From NCBI RefSeq assembly GCF_937616625.2, contig NC_065571.1:56901651-56965650 (forward strand): a DNA stretch of 64,000 bases, read 5' to 3'. Origin of the DNA: Mercurialis annua. Taxonomy: Eukaryota; Streptophyta; Magnoliopsida; Malpighiales; Euphorbiaceae. Positions 53,313 to 64,000 of the stretch are shown here, piece after piece; position 1 is the first letter of the stretch, and each line of letters opens with the position of its first letter. A model generated the notes under the pieces. It did no database searches. It was not told where the DNA came from and saw only the letters and a program-made list of their open reading frames with translations. Made by a program: the position numbers and the translations under genes.

Positions 53313-56300
53313 TCATTGCCGAGTTCTTACATTTCTCTCATTCTCTAAATTCTCCCGTGAATCGTTGTCATTCGTCTTCTGATCCAATTTCCGTCGCCTA
53401 GTAGATAATCGAGGCTTCAGCTGCATAACATAAAATTTCAAATTAACCATACCAATGAAAAATGAAAAATACAAGTGCATCTTTGATCCAAAAAAACAAA
53501 CTCGATATGTTAACAATTGACATGTTAATACGCCAAACACTCACGGAAAATTGCAAGTCTACTCGAATGAACATAGTAATTTATTCAAGCGATCAACGAT
53601 GAGATTTGATATCTCTTGCTACAGAGCATACAAGAAGAGAACCAAATTTACACAAGGTTGATGCTTGCATTAGGGGATAGTTACTAGCACCCCTCATATT
53701 AGGTCAAATTACTATTTTCTACCTAAATATTATAAATTTAACGATTTACCACCAACTTTTAGGTATTATGTATAAATGAAATCCCTCTCATAAGAGTTTC
53801 AGTTAAATGACATTAAAATATCAAAGATTCAGGAATAAATAATAATTTTGACCTACTCGGATGTGATATTAATTTACCCTTACATTAATTTACTCCCTGT
53901 TCATCTGGGGACTTGATGACTCGAAAAGACTCTGCAAGCGACACCATTTATGCAAATGCACTCATGCTAAACAGCTTCTGTAATTACAAATGATGAAAAC
54001 AACGATAAAGCAAAAACAATCTGTATCATACCATCTGAATATACTTCAATTGCTTCACAACTTGATCTGTGTCCAGCTCCTACAGCAAATGCACAGAAGA
54101 AAACTTGGTTATCGACATATAAAGCACATATCATCATTACATGGAATAAGAAATTGTATAATGAGATGGTTACTGAACTAGATTAAGCAGTTCAAAAAGA
54201 AATAGATTACACAGTTCTGCAGTAGACTTGTCAAAGGAACATCAACCCGAGTAATTTTGTTAGCAAGAGCAATCAAAACTGAGAATTTTCAGTTAGCTAG
54301 AGATGCCGACATATAACTTTTAACTCATGCATGAAGTCGAGTGATAAATGTTTTTGGCTTTAATTAACAAATGAAGTTCAGCACAACTTCTTCCAAGAAT
54401 AAGAAACAAATACTTGCAACAAAGCACCCGCACAAGTCCATCGGTAGAACCACGATATGTATTGTGTAGACTACCAGCAAAATATCAGCCAGACTTAGCA
54501 GTAAGCAGCAGTTATTTTGGTCATTCAACACACTCTCACCCTTAACTGATAGGTTTTTCTTGGAAAGAAAATCGTACCCTTTTTGGTTCGGTCACTTTAG
54601 TTAAAACCAATGGATGTTCAAAATATCAATAAGACTATTACTCAATTATTATTTTTTCAAAAACTATAAATAGTATAAAAATTGACCAAAAATGATATAT
54701 ATACACCCCAGGAATCTAAACCATGACATTTTAAATAAGAAGAAAGATTTTATACCATTTAACCAAGTACTGAACTTTGGCTATTTTCAACATATCTTAT
54801 ATATATTTATTATTCAGCCACTTCAGTCTCAACCAAATGTTTTTTGCAGAAACTGAAGTCTAATCAAAATGCTAGTAGAACAATTCAGTCTGATTAAATT
54901 GGTTCAATTTGGTCGACTGATCGGTTTTGACCGAATCGTGGTCACCCCTAACAGAATTATTTTCTATCCATAGAAGGTCAAGCATTTAAAGATGGAGAGC
55001 TTCAAAGTCTGCGAGCTTTCACCTGAGGCACAGCACAATCAGCATGAAATGGGTCCCAAAGAACAGAGCAGAAGCAATCCCAATCATCAGTTTGGACTTC
55101 AAATAGAGGAGCCCTGTTAAAAAAGACCAAAGTCAAAACTCTAGCCATAGTAAACAAAAGGCGCTTCCAAGAGTGGAAAATTTCATCTCACATGCACACC
55201 AATACAAAAGCAAAGATCACTGAGATACGACATCAAGAGGAATTGTTAATTAGATTGGAATTTTAATCAGGGAATGCTATGTAAACTACACAAACAAAAG
55301 ATACGTTAATACTTGATAATTGCAGTTGGAGGGTAAAAGAGAGGAATGAAGAAACAGATTTCATTGATTGCAAACAATCAGACTCGAAAGCAAAGAAAAC
55401 AAGGGAAAGACGTAAAAGGTTCTAGGCATCAGCCTAAAGGTTGAATTGTAACACAATTTCTGAAGCAAAACCGCAGCAGTGGCATTTATTATCGACTGAA
55501 AAGTAGATGATAAGCATTACAGTACTAAACAAGGCCTTATGTATGTTTCTTGCAAGGTCATAAAAGGAAATCTGACTAAAATACAAGTGTGTATCGAAAC
55601 TCTAAAAGGCAGGTCTCTCGATGTTTTAATTTAAGGAAGTTGTTACTTGATCCTTAAAGTCAACTACATGTAAGCATTCAGGGTGATCAACTCTATATTT
55701 TACCCTAAATTACACATGTAAAATAGTCACCTACATTTGGTATAACAATTTGGCACTTCACACCACTGAGAAAAGTTAAAACACGAGAGGCAGACACCTT
55801 AATCTGTAAGCAAAATATATCTATACCCCAACTCAAAAGTCATATCAAATTAAATGAAATTGTCTCCACAGGGCATGTAGTTCTAAAGCATATATGGATG
55901 ATTAAGATGTGAAATTTGTAAACAAACGGAGAAGTTTTCGTAGCTTGGAAGCTTGTACATTTTCCTAGCTAAATTATTGTGACTTCCAGTATAGATGTAT
56001 AATAGGCATCCCATATTCATTCTGCATGGTGACTCTATTCTCGTGCTTCACACATGACAATCATACATACAAAGCCCCACAAAGACACATCAAGAAAAGA
56101 AAAGGGCTTCTCAAGTTCTATTCAAAACCTCAATAGTTTTCAATGATAACTTAGAAGTGCAATTCCATTTTCTCCATGTCATTTCTACGATTTTAGAATC
56201 ATCAACGTTGTCAACATGCCCATAATAGATGTTCCAAGGAACCAAAAAATGTGTATCAGATCTAATAAATGTTTCATCACTTCAACCTCCAGGAACCCCC

Positions 56301-59300
56301 TTTCCACACCTCCCGGGCTACAAGGACCCCACAGATCGATGCTCCTCTCAAATGAACCCTTTCCTGGCCTAAAACATGTTATCGATGCCACAGATAAGTA
56401 TTTCAATTACATGTTCGGCAGAAGACGTAGACAATGGAGAGAAATGTGAGACAATAGATTGACATTACAGTAATGGAATGGATCAGCAGTTGATAATGGA
56501 TGAGTTGACAATTCAGTTTCTTAGAAAAAAATAAATTAAAGACAGTGATAAGGAAAAGGAGAACATTTTTCTGATTTGCAAAACCAGCATGATAAATAGC
56601 TTTTGGATTTCATTGAACAAAACAAGATATACGCCCTAAGACTTTTCTTTAACTAGCAATTTTTGAACTATATCTGTTAATGTGCAAGATAAAGTTTCAT
56701 TTGAGTAATTTCAGTGTCAATTTACGTTAAAGTTGAGCTTATTTAAAAGAAATCAAACTTGCTAGTTTTGTACAAAAACTTGTGGACAACAAACCCAGTT
56801 CAGTTTGATTATTCTAATTTTGTTATTCCAAACCCTGATTAAAAATCTCATAAACAACTAATCGTAAGCAAAAAATGCAAGTCCATATAATCCATGCAAT
56901 TTTGTAAATCTTATCATATGATCCATAACTGCTAGCAAACATACCATGATAAGATTCATTCTAGAAAAATGTATAACACTGCATTCCCACAAAACTTTAT
57001 GCTACCTGGATGATTACGCAGCAATTTTATAATATTAATTTACTTTATAAGATTCCACCAAAATTTGTCTGAATCCACCAAATTGTTCAGAGCTTGAATA
57101 GAGCTATAGAACTCTAATTCAGCTCCAAGAAACAACAGTTCATATTTTTATTGTCAATCAATCAATTCACCTAAAAGTTCAAACCATTAGGTGAGACTCC
57201 AACATGTATTATTATTATCTCTAACACACACCTGCACGAGAATGCTCATTGGACTTGAAGCGTGAAGCACAAACCCACTTTACCTTATACATTTTAATTA
57301 ATCAAATGGGAGTTGTCAAAAAATCGAACACTCGATCTATGGATTATAGAGGTTCTAGTATCATGTCATCTAACCAAATCATCTATTAGCTGAGACTCCA
57401 ATGATAGTATTGTTACTATCTCTAACAATTATCAACTAACTAGCCAAGCCATATTAGCATAAAAAATTCAACCATAGCTCAATAAAAATAGATCCTAACA
57501 GCATTATGCTTGTATCGTGGATATAGTTGTTACTACCTATAAAATATGAAAACTTATTAGAAATAATAGAGAGTAACGAGTCAGAAACTTACGTGCAGCA
57601 TGCAGGATTTATGGAAGCATGTTCCAAAACATTTATACATATATATTTGTTTGCATAGTCATCTTACCAGCAATGTTAGGACATTCTAACAATAATATAT
57701 GCAACTTCTACAGATTTGTATTAGATGCATATTTATCATATACCCAAAAGAAAATATATACAAGAGAAAATTATTACTTGATTTTACCTGCGCCACTTTC
57801 CACATATACTTCCATTAGCAGTGTCTTCTGCGCCATCTACAACCTCTCTACATTGAAGCCAATTACCAATAGAGCTAAAAATAGGTGTCTTATAGGGCTC
57901 AAACTCCTACAAAAAAAGAAATTTAGTTCACTTTAGACCCTAAAGTCTTCCGTTGTAGAGAAACAGATAATACATATTAAAACACAGTTGCGGCCTTACA
58001 GTTGAATTAACAAGATCTGATGAATCCAATTCTAAAGCCTCGCCCATTAAATCTGTATCACTACACCAAATTGAGGAAACTAATCATAAGATGGTAAATT
58101 GCAGATGAAAATGTGAAAAGTACAACGTAGCTTATGTCCAATTCTATGATCTAATATATGAAATACTCTAAAAGGGACATAAACGGTAGAAGCTTCATTT
58201 TAAAAAGCACCAAAAAGCATGTTAAGAGCATACTACTGGAGATGAGATTCATAAATAACACCAATTGTTTTTGGGTACAGGGTCCATGAGGTTTCCTGAA
58301 CGGTCTCAACTATAAGATGACATCTTAAGCCTTCCACATTAAGACTAATCCCCACCCGAGTAGTGTAGGTCCCTTGCAAGAGGCAGACTCTGACCCCAAA
58401 TTTTAAACAATAACACCAATTTAAGTGAGTCGTACTGAGGTAATCTACCTCACTGTGCACATGGTCATACATCAAATAACCTCATTATGATATCTGCTTT
58501 AAGAGAGAACATGGCTTAAATTCGTTTCTGATTTTACAATAACTAAAAGGAGTCACTCCATGAAATAATTTACTCCAAAGCCCATCTAGTTGCCAAAATC
58601 CTCCTTCTAAGTTCTAATAGTAAGGAGCTTGGGCTTATAAATACTTTAAGGTCCAAAATAGTCAAACATAACAAATGCTTATCTTTCACAAAGTATCCCA
58701 ATCTTAGTAAGCTTTAGATTTCCTCAAGAAGTTCCATAACTCTACTGGTCCAAATTCTTTCAAACAATTACAAACAAGGCACGTGTCTAATCAGATCACT
58801 TGACATCTCGGTGAAGGGCCTCAACTTGGCTTATGTCTTTGACCTAATATAGATATCTCACTCCATTGCTTTCTTATCATAATTTCACCTCATAGAGAGA
58901 TAATTTACTAATATAAAGAAGCATAATGCAGAGCCATAGTAGGTAAAGCAGCTTACCTATGATCACACATCATCTGGCTCAAGCAAGAATCAGCTGATCC
59001 ATCTACAAAGAATTATTTGTACAGACTATAAAATCTATATCTATATGTTAGCTAAGTCTATATGTGTATGTTAGTTGGAAGAGCATGCATGCAAGAAGAA
59101 AGTTTGAGCTTAATGTAAGTGGCTAAAAGATTTTCTGCTTGATATAATTATCAACCAATTAAAAGTTATTTTATGTATCTTTTGAAGTCAATTGTTACAC
59201 CTCAAAGCATTTCGGGGAGAACCAGCAGAGCTACAATTTCAAGCCTCTCCAAACTCCAAAGCCGCTTACATTGTAACTGTATTCCAAGAATATATATCCA

Positions 59301-61388
59301 ACTATACTTATGTAGCATCAACAGAATCATCCAACCCTAGGCTCCATTCGATTTGCTAGTCTCGTGTTCCCTTAGCTTTTATTATCTTATTCTTACCAAT
59401 TATAATTACAAGCTTCATTGTTCTTAAATCAGCACATAAAATCACACACATAAATGCTTAATACATGGAAAAGGAAAAGGAAAATGCAACAAGCATCCAA
59501 TAAAACAATACATCTCAGCTTCCAACAAACAAAATAAATTGTGCTCCAGAAGGTTTTTACCAGCAATATAGGCATAATTTTGATGCTTCTTTCCTCTCAA
59601 CACGCATACTAGGTATCAACTAAAACTTAAAAATGACATTGCACATTGTCATATAAACATCCTAGGAGAGAGTCTAAAACTCAATTTAGCATACTAAAGA
59701 ACTATTATCACCGTGTTTCCAACTGCTATCAAAACGTATCATCACAGATGCCTTCCCAACAGCAATTTCTAATTGCTTTTGAGCATTAAGGTTTTAAGAT
59801 TCAATTGCTAGAGTCTAGACATCATAAATGTACCTAAAAACCAATTTTATTAATTTGGATTAAGAAATTCAAAATTATGTTTCCTTTGATAGTAGCTATA
59901 ATAAAATGCCAAAAGATCTCTAAATGGCATACAGAAAGACATGCTTCGTTCGCATTAGCGAGCTACCAGTGTCCTTCGCAACTAAAGTGCACAGAGGAAC
60001 AAAGGAGTGATTGCCCCTGACCAGTCCGGAATTAAATTTATAATCTACTATTCTACTCAATCAGTAGTACTTCTCCCCCCTAAATGATCATAGCAACATG
60101 ATAAAAGAATGTCACAAAAGAAAGGAATTGCACACAAAGACTTTCAAGAAACTAATTGGCTCTCAAGCAATATAATGGGGAGCAGATAAGGACCTCCTAT
60201 AACTATCAGTATGAACCTCATAGAAGATTTGCAAGTCCAGATTCTTGGTATCTTGTGCAGTGAATGATAGTTGATCTATTGCTTTAAAAAAATATGGGTC
60301 TATGGGGATTAAAGAAACACATACTTTATGATTGAACCTGACCAGTCCGGAACTTCTGCTTGAAAACCTTTTCCAATTCGAACACCAGTTGTATATGGCC
60401 CAGCATCACTTAACATCAATGCTATAGGATTAGATTCACCTGTACAAGAACTTCCAAATCTTCCATTTTCACCAACCATATTTGAAAATCTTCTAGAAAT
60501 TGTGTCTACAAGAATTTTACGCTTCTTTGAACAAGAATGACAATACCATTCATCTTGTGGTATTTTCTTGACACGGGGATTACAGCAGAATAAATGAAAT
60601 GCCTCCTCACAATTATCACAAATTAGCATTTTAATTGGAGACTCAGGCCGTGCACAAATTTTGCAGGGCCTACAGTTTCTGGTAGCACCACTATCACAAT
60701 TAACTGCAACTGAACCATGTGTCCGACCAGGCCAAACTCCCTGGCGGCCATGTGTAAAGACACATAAATCCTTTTCTGATAAATCTTCTCCCAAAGCCTC
60801 TATAACCATTGCACTAGATGAGGAGCACTCGCTAGTATCTTCCACTTCAGTATGCATAGAAGTTGAAGCAAGTTCCACATCTGACCTTGATGATGAGCAA
60901 CTGTCATTTATACTTTCAACCTCAATTATTTTCTGCCTAGTATTTTTAGAAGCTTGATCGAAAACCCGTTCTTCTACCAGTAAACATCCATTAATAGACT
61001 CCGATTTGAAGATACGAGACTCAACTTTCTGTGGTATTAAAGGAATTACAGGGTCCTCAACAATATGCCGACCTTGAGAAACCACACGCTGATCCTTAAC
61101 TGAAGGAGCATAAGAACTGACAACAGAGACACACTCCTCTCCGCTTCTCTTTTCCCTCGCAAGGGCATGTGCTGAATAAACAGCTTTAGAACCAGTATTT
61201 CCTCGTCTCCTTCGACTATATACAAAATTTATTCCCGAACTTTCAGGCATTGTACCGACTGTTGATAGCTGAAGACTCGTTACAAAACTCGACGGGCATG
61301 AATAATCATCGTTCTTTTCCTCACCAAAACCGATATGAGAGAATGCATGACATTTTCGACACATCTGCCAAATTTCAATATGAGACAT
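53313..61388 (-). CDS. PHD-finger protein (plant family, At1g77250-like)
   Basis: Eight coding exons: 61388-60338, 59002-58957, 58060-58000, 57906-57788, 55113-55023, 54079-54032, 53420-53313, plus a non-coding first exon; about 507 residues. The N-terminal half is Ser- and acid-rich, with a CxxC...C cluster near residue 10. A canonical C4HC3 PHD finger follows: C242, C245, C257, C260, H265, C268, C283, C286 (CKICARPESPIKMLICDNCE; WYCHSC). After it come a GKGFQAEVPDWS block and C-terminal blocks (SSIGNWLQCREVV; FEVQTDDWDCFCSVLWDP), then a basic tail (LSTRRRKLDQK). PHD fingers read histone H3 tails, so a nuclear chromatin role is inferred. The first donor is uncertain: GT at 60337 keeps the frame, whereas the stronger-looking GTATGTG at 60324 would not. 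The ATG at 61388 is preceded by an in-frame TAG across the splice junction. Confidence 0.85.
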
Positions 61389-61405
61389 CCAATTCCAATC
61401 ACAAA

Positions 61406-61860
61406 CCTAAAGAATACAAAATTCAATTGAACCAAATAGAAAACTCCATAAAACATTTCACCTGCGTAATTGTTTTCGACAATATGTATCCAATCCAAGA
61501 TTCAAACATTCAATTGGCAGCAAAACCCAATCATTTTACTGCAGAATCAATATACATTTATGAAAATTTCAGTATACATAATGAAAACTGGGCAACATAT
61601 TGACCTAACACATTAGCCCTTAATTATTTTCAAAATTATAACTGTATAGACCAATACAATGAATTAAAAAAAAAGAATTCAAAATAATAAAATTGTAATA
61701 CCTAAGAAGATGGAATCAGGCGAGCAGGACGGAGAAGTATCCGAATTTCCGTCAGAAACCCTAATATCTGGAGGAGGAGGAGGAGGAACAGCACGAGAAT
61801 GCTCTGGTGTGGTGGAGTTGGACGGACGAGAAATATTTTTTTTTATTTTCTTTTTTCCTT
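61406..61860 (-). promoter_or_regulatory. 5' UTR exon and leader intron of the PHD-finger gene
   Basis: On the minus strand, a CT-rich leader with 'ttagggtttctgacgg' ends at a donor TTCTTAG|GTATTAC (61702/61701). The next exon begins at 61406 after ttctttag, 18 nt before the ATG. The leader has no ATG, so exon 1 is non-coding. The transcription start is not visible but probably lies near 61850. Confidence 0.6.
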
Positions 61861-61929
61861 TATTTTTTAACTTACTCTTTTTATTTTTTAACACAAACTT
61901 AATGTCGACCTATGTTTATCTCATATAAT

Positions 61930-62292
61930 CGTTGCGCCATGTCATTTTTAACAAGTCACTGGCCATGCTTGGTTCGTGGAATAGATGCGGAATGAAATAA
62001 CTATTCTGTATAGAATAGCAAGTCTTTGCTTTGGTTCATAGAATAAGTATTCCAAAGAATTGCTATTCCATGATTTTGTGGAATAAACACTCCTCTTAAA
62101 AACTGAAAAATGGTTATTCCATTTTTTATGGAATAACTATTCTATTCCATGTTATTCTATTCCATGAACCAAACATGGCCACTGAGTAATAACGATAAAG
62201 AATTTTTTAATTATTATTTATTTTTTTAATCAATATAAATTCAACATGACTAATGTATTATCGGTTTGTTGCACGAATGACATGGCGTAACG
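61930..62292. repeat. Outer inverted-repeat unit containing a nested MITE
   Basis: CGTTGCGCCATGTCAT (from 61930) and its near-perfect reverse complement ATGACATGGCGTAACG (to about 62291) bound this unit. Ignoring the inserted element at 61961-62180, its sequence is a direct, diverged copy of about 62347-62476 (gcgccatgtcatttt, acaagtca, catgactaat, attat.gg). Confidence 0.6.
61961..62180. mobile_element. MITE with 3-bp target duplication
   Basis: The left end GGCCATGCTTGGTTCGTGGA and the reverse complement of the right end GGCCATGTTTGGTTCATGGA form clear TIRs of about 30 bp. The interior repeats 'tattcca / tggaata'. ACT occurs on both sides (61958-61960 and 62181-62183). The paralogous unit at about 62347-62476 lacks this insertion and so serves as an empty-site reference. 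It is 220 bp and non-coding; a Tourist-like origin is likely. Confidence 0.8.
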
Positions 62293-62476
62293 GTTGTATT
62301 GTATAATTTTTCATGTTAGACTAGTGTTTTATCTAATACATCTGGTGCGCCATGTCATTTTCCAACAAGTCAATGAATATACTCGATAAAAAAAATTAAT
62401 TATTGTTTATTTTTTATTATTAAATATTTCACATGACTAATCTATTATTGGGTCGTTGTACAAAATGCTAATATGG

Positions 62477-64000
62477 ACGTCGGAATAATTTTTTTCGGTG
62501 CCTACATCCGCATTTTTTAACCAAAAATTTATTAAATAATAGTTCATGTATGCAAGTTATTTTATAGTATGGTAAATCTCTTTTGGACGATATGAGATTC
62601 TCAACTCACTTCTGAATTTACAATTTAATGTTATATGATGCTATAGAATTATGAGAACAATAAAAACTGAGATAAGAAGGGATTCATAGAAAAGAAGTAA
62701 AAATTCAAAAAAAAGATCAACATTTATATTCATATTTAACATAACTAACATCAATACTAACATCTACTATTTATAACAATTTAATAATATGAAATTCATG
62801 TAAACCAATAACATCTAAACTGTTCATTTTAAATTGATCGCGTTAACATATATCGAAGGTTGAGATAGTTCCATGTCACCGATCCACATATCATGATTTA
62901 TCACATGACATTATACGGTTATGCATAATCCTTAAATCGACAAACACTCATAACTTTTATGGTTTTTTATTCGTAAACAAGCTTATTTATTGGTATTTTT
63001 TTCGATTCGGATGATCCTTAAACTATGAACACACTACTCTATCTATTTTCACTCTATATGTGCCCCCATATAATCATGTTAGTAATATGTCCTTTGGTAC
63101 TTATTTTCTTCATTCTTATGCCTTCAATTTGCATTCTCCGTCGTCCTTAGTCTAGTAGGCATGAGGTAATGCTCGAGCATGGGCGTCGAACGCATCATGC
63201 TTAGATTGAAAACTCCATCAAAAATCATGATGAACTAAAAATCTGAACACCACTTAACTAAAGAGGTTGGACTACATACACCACACTTGTCCTAAGCCAT
63301 GATCTATATTAATAATATTATTTAAAAATTTAAATTTATAAGGCAAAATGTTACCATATATTTTATATACGTCCGTCCATGATCAAAAAGGAATTCGAGA
63401 ATCCATAAAAGTACTACGATCCTCTCAATTTGTTTTCGTCGGATTTTTATAAAAATATATGATTATAAAATTTGTTTCTTTAACTTTTTTTTTCCAAAAA
63501 AAACTTATCTACTTTTATTTTATTTTAAACATAATTATAAAATTTAAATAAATTTGATATCCCTAAATTATAATCATGATTCCGCCGTTGGTCACGATAA
63601 GACATATCATATGCTCATACTAGTTTTTTTTTTCACATTTCATCCATGGCTTATAAATTAATATTAAAATTAGAATATAATTTACTTTTATTCTATTTTT
63701 AATATTAATTGAGGCGTTCTCTGTGTTTATCTACATTTGAGTTATAACTCATTAATAAAATTAAATTATATATACTTATTACTTAACACATTTTTTGAGC
63801 TCTATTTAATATTTATAGATTTTTCTACTTGAAATATTAATATTAGCTGACCAAAGTTTATAGACAAATCGATATAATCGAAACAGTTAGGTGACGCTTC
63901 GAAATATTACCAAACATTTTAACAAATCGTTAAATCTCCCATCTTTTTTCTTCATTCAGTAGCTCTATTTCCACATTCCCACTTCAAAAAATTTAAAGAC
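62477..64000. other. AT-rich intergenic DNA to the window end
   Basis: No gene or well-defined element is seen. About 62466-62515 (gctaatatggacgtcgg...tcggtgcctacatccgc) resembles the central hairpin of the foldback element at 4031-4080. Confidence 0.5.

Noticed and set aside
60309..60324. Reading the main PHD exon through to a stop as a complete 359-residue protein
   Set aside because: Downstream exons are clearly coding and phase-compatible, and they match the plant family's C-terminal blocks.
61679..61894. 71-codon frame at the 5' end of the PHD gene as a coding first exon
   Set aside because: Joined to the next exon in its frame it hits an immediate stop (TGA), and the joined leader has no ATG before 61388; treated as 5' UTR.

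Overview
The window is nuclear DNA of a flowering plant, most likely a eudicot. It is AT-rich, its genes carry many short introns with plant-type splice sites, and the recognisable proteins are plant-specific versions: a bHLH35-type factor, plant DNA ligase 4, an MDL/MIF tautomerase, an SBT2-type subtilase and a plant PHD-finger protein. The species cannot be named from sequence alone. All gene models were built by hand by joining exons in frame; the total coding phase closes in every one.

Layout. 1-8.7 kb: gene-free DNA with inverted-repeat elements, including a 1.44-kb Pack-MULE (5539-6982) that captured the 5' part of a plastid glucose-6-phosphate/phosphate translocator gene, and a second MULE-like element 62 bp further on. 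8.98-13.55 kb (+): bHLH35-like transcription factor, 5 exons, with a G-box and TATA box. 14.39-15.43 kb: degraded Ty1/copia coding region, itself interrupted by a 247-bp TIR element with a 15-bp target duplication. 16.95-19.33 kb (+): PRCC-like protein. 20.3-37.0 kb (-): DNA ligase 4, 27 coding exons, including one of only 7 nt. 38.65-40.29 kb (+): MIF/D-dopachrome-tautomerase-like protein, divergent from LIG4. 40.92-46.10 kb (-): subtilase SBT2. 46.73-47.35 kb: a third MULE-like element just upstream of the subtilase promoter. 47.4-53.3 kb: gene-free DNA with a Stowaway MITE and two copies of another foldback element. 53.3-61.4 kb (-): PHD-finger protein. 61.9-64 kb: nested MITEs and AT-rich DNA.

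The six genes are unrelated housekeeping or regulatory genes (transcription, RNA processing, DNA end joining, tautomerase, secreted protease, chromatin reader) and form no pathway or cluster. The most distinctive features are the Pack-MULE with its captured gene fragment and clean 9-bp target duplication, the 7-nt micro-exon of LIG4, and the family of short elements sharing GGCTTAAT-type ends. I saw no CRISPR array, operon, rRNA or convincing tRNA, and no new defence-like or biosynthetic system.
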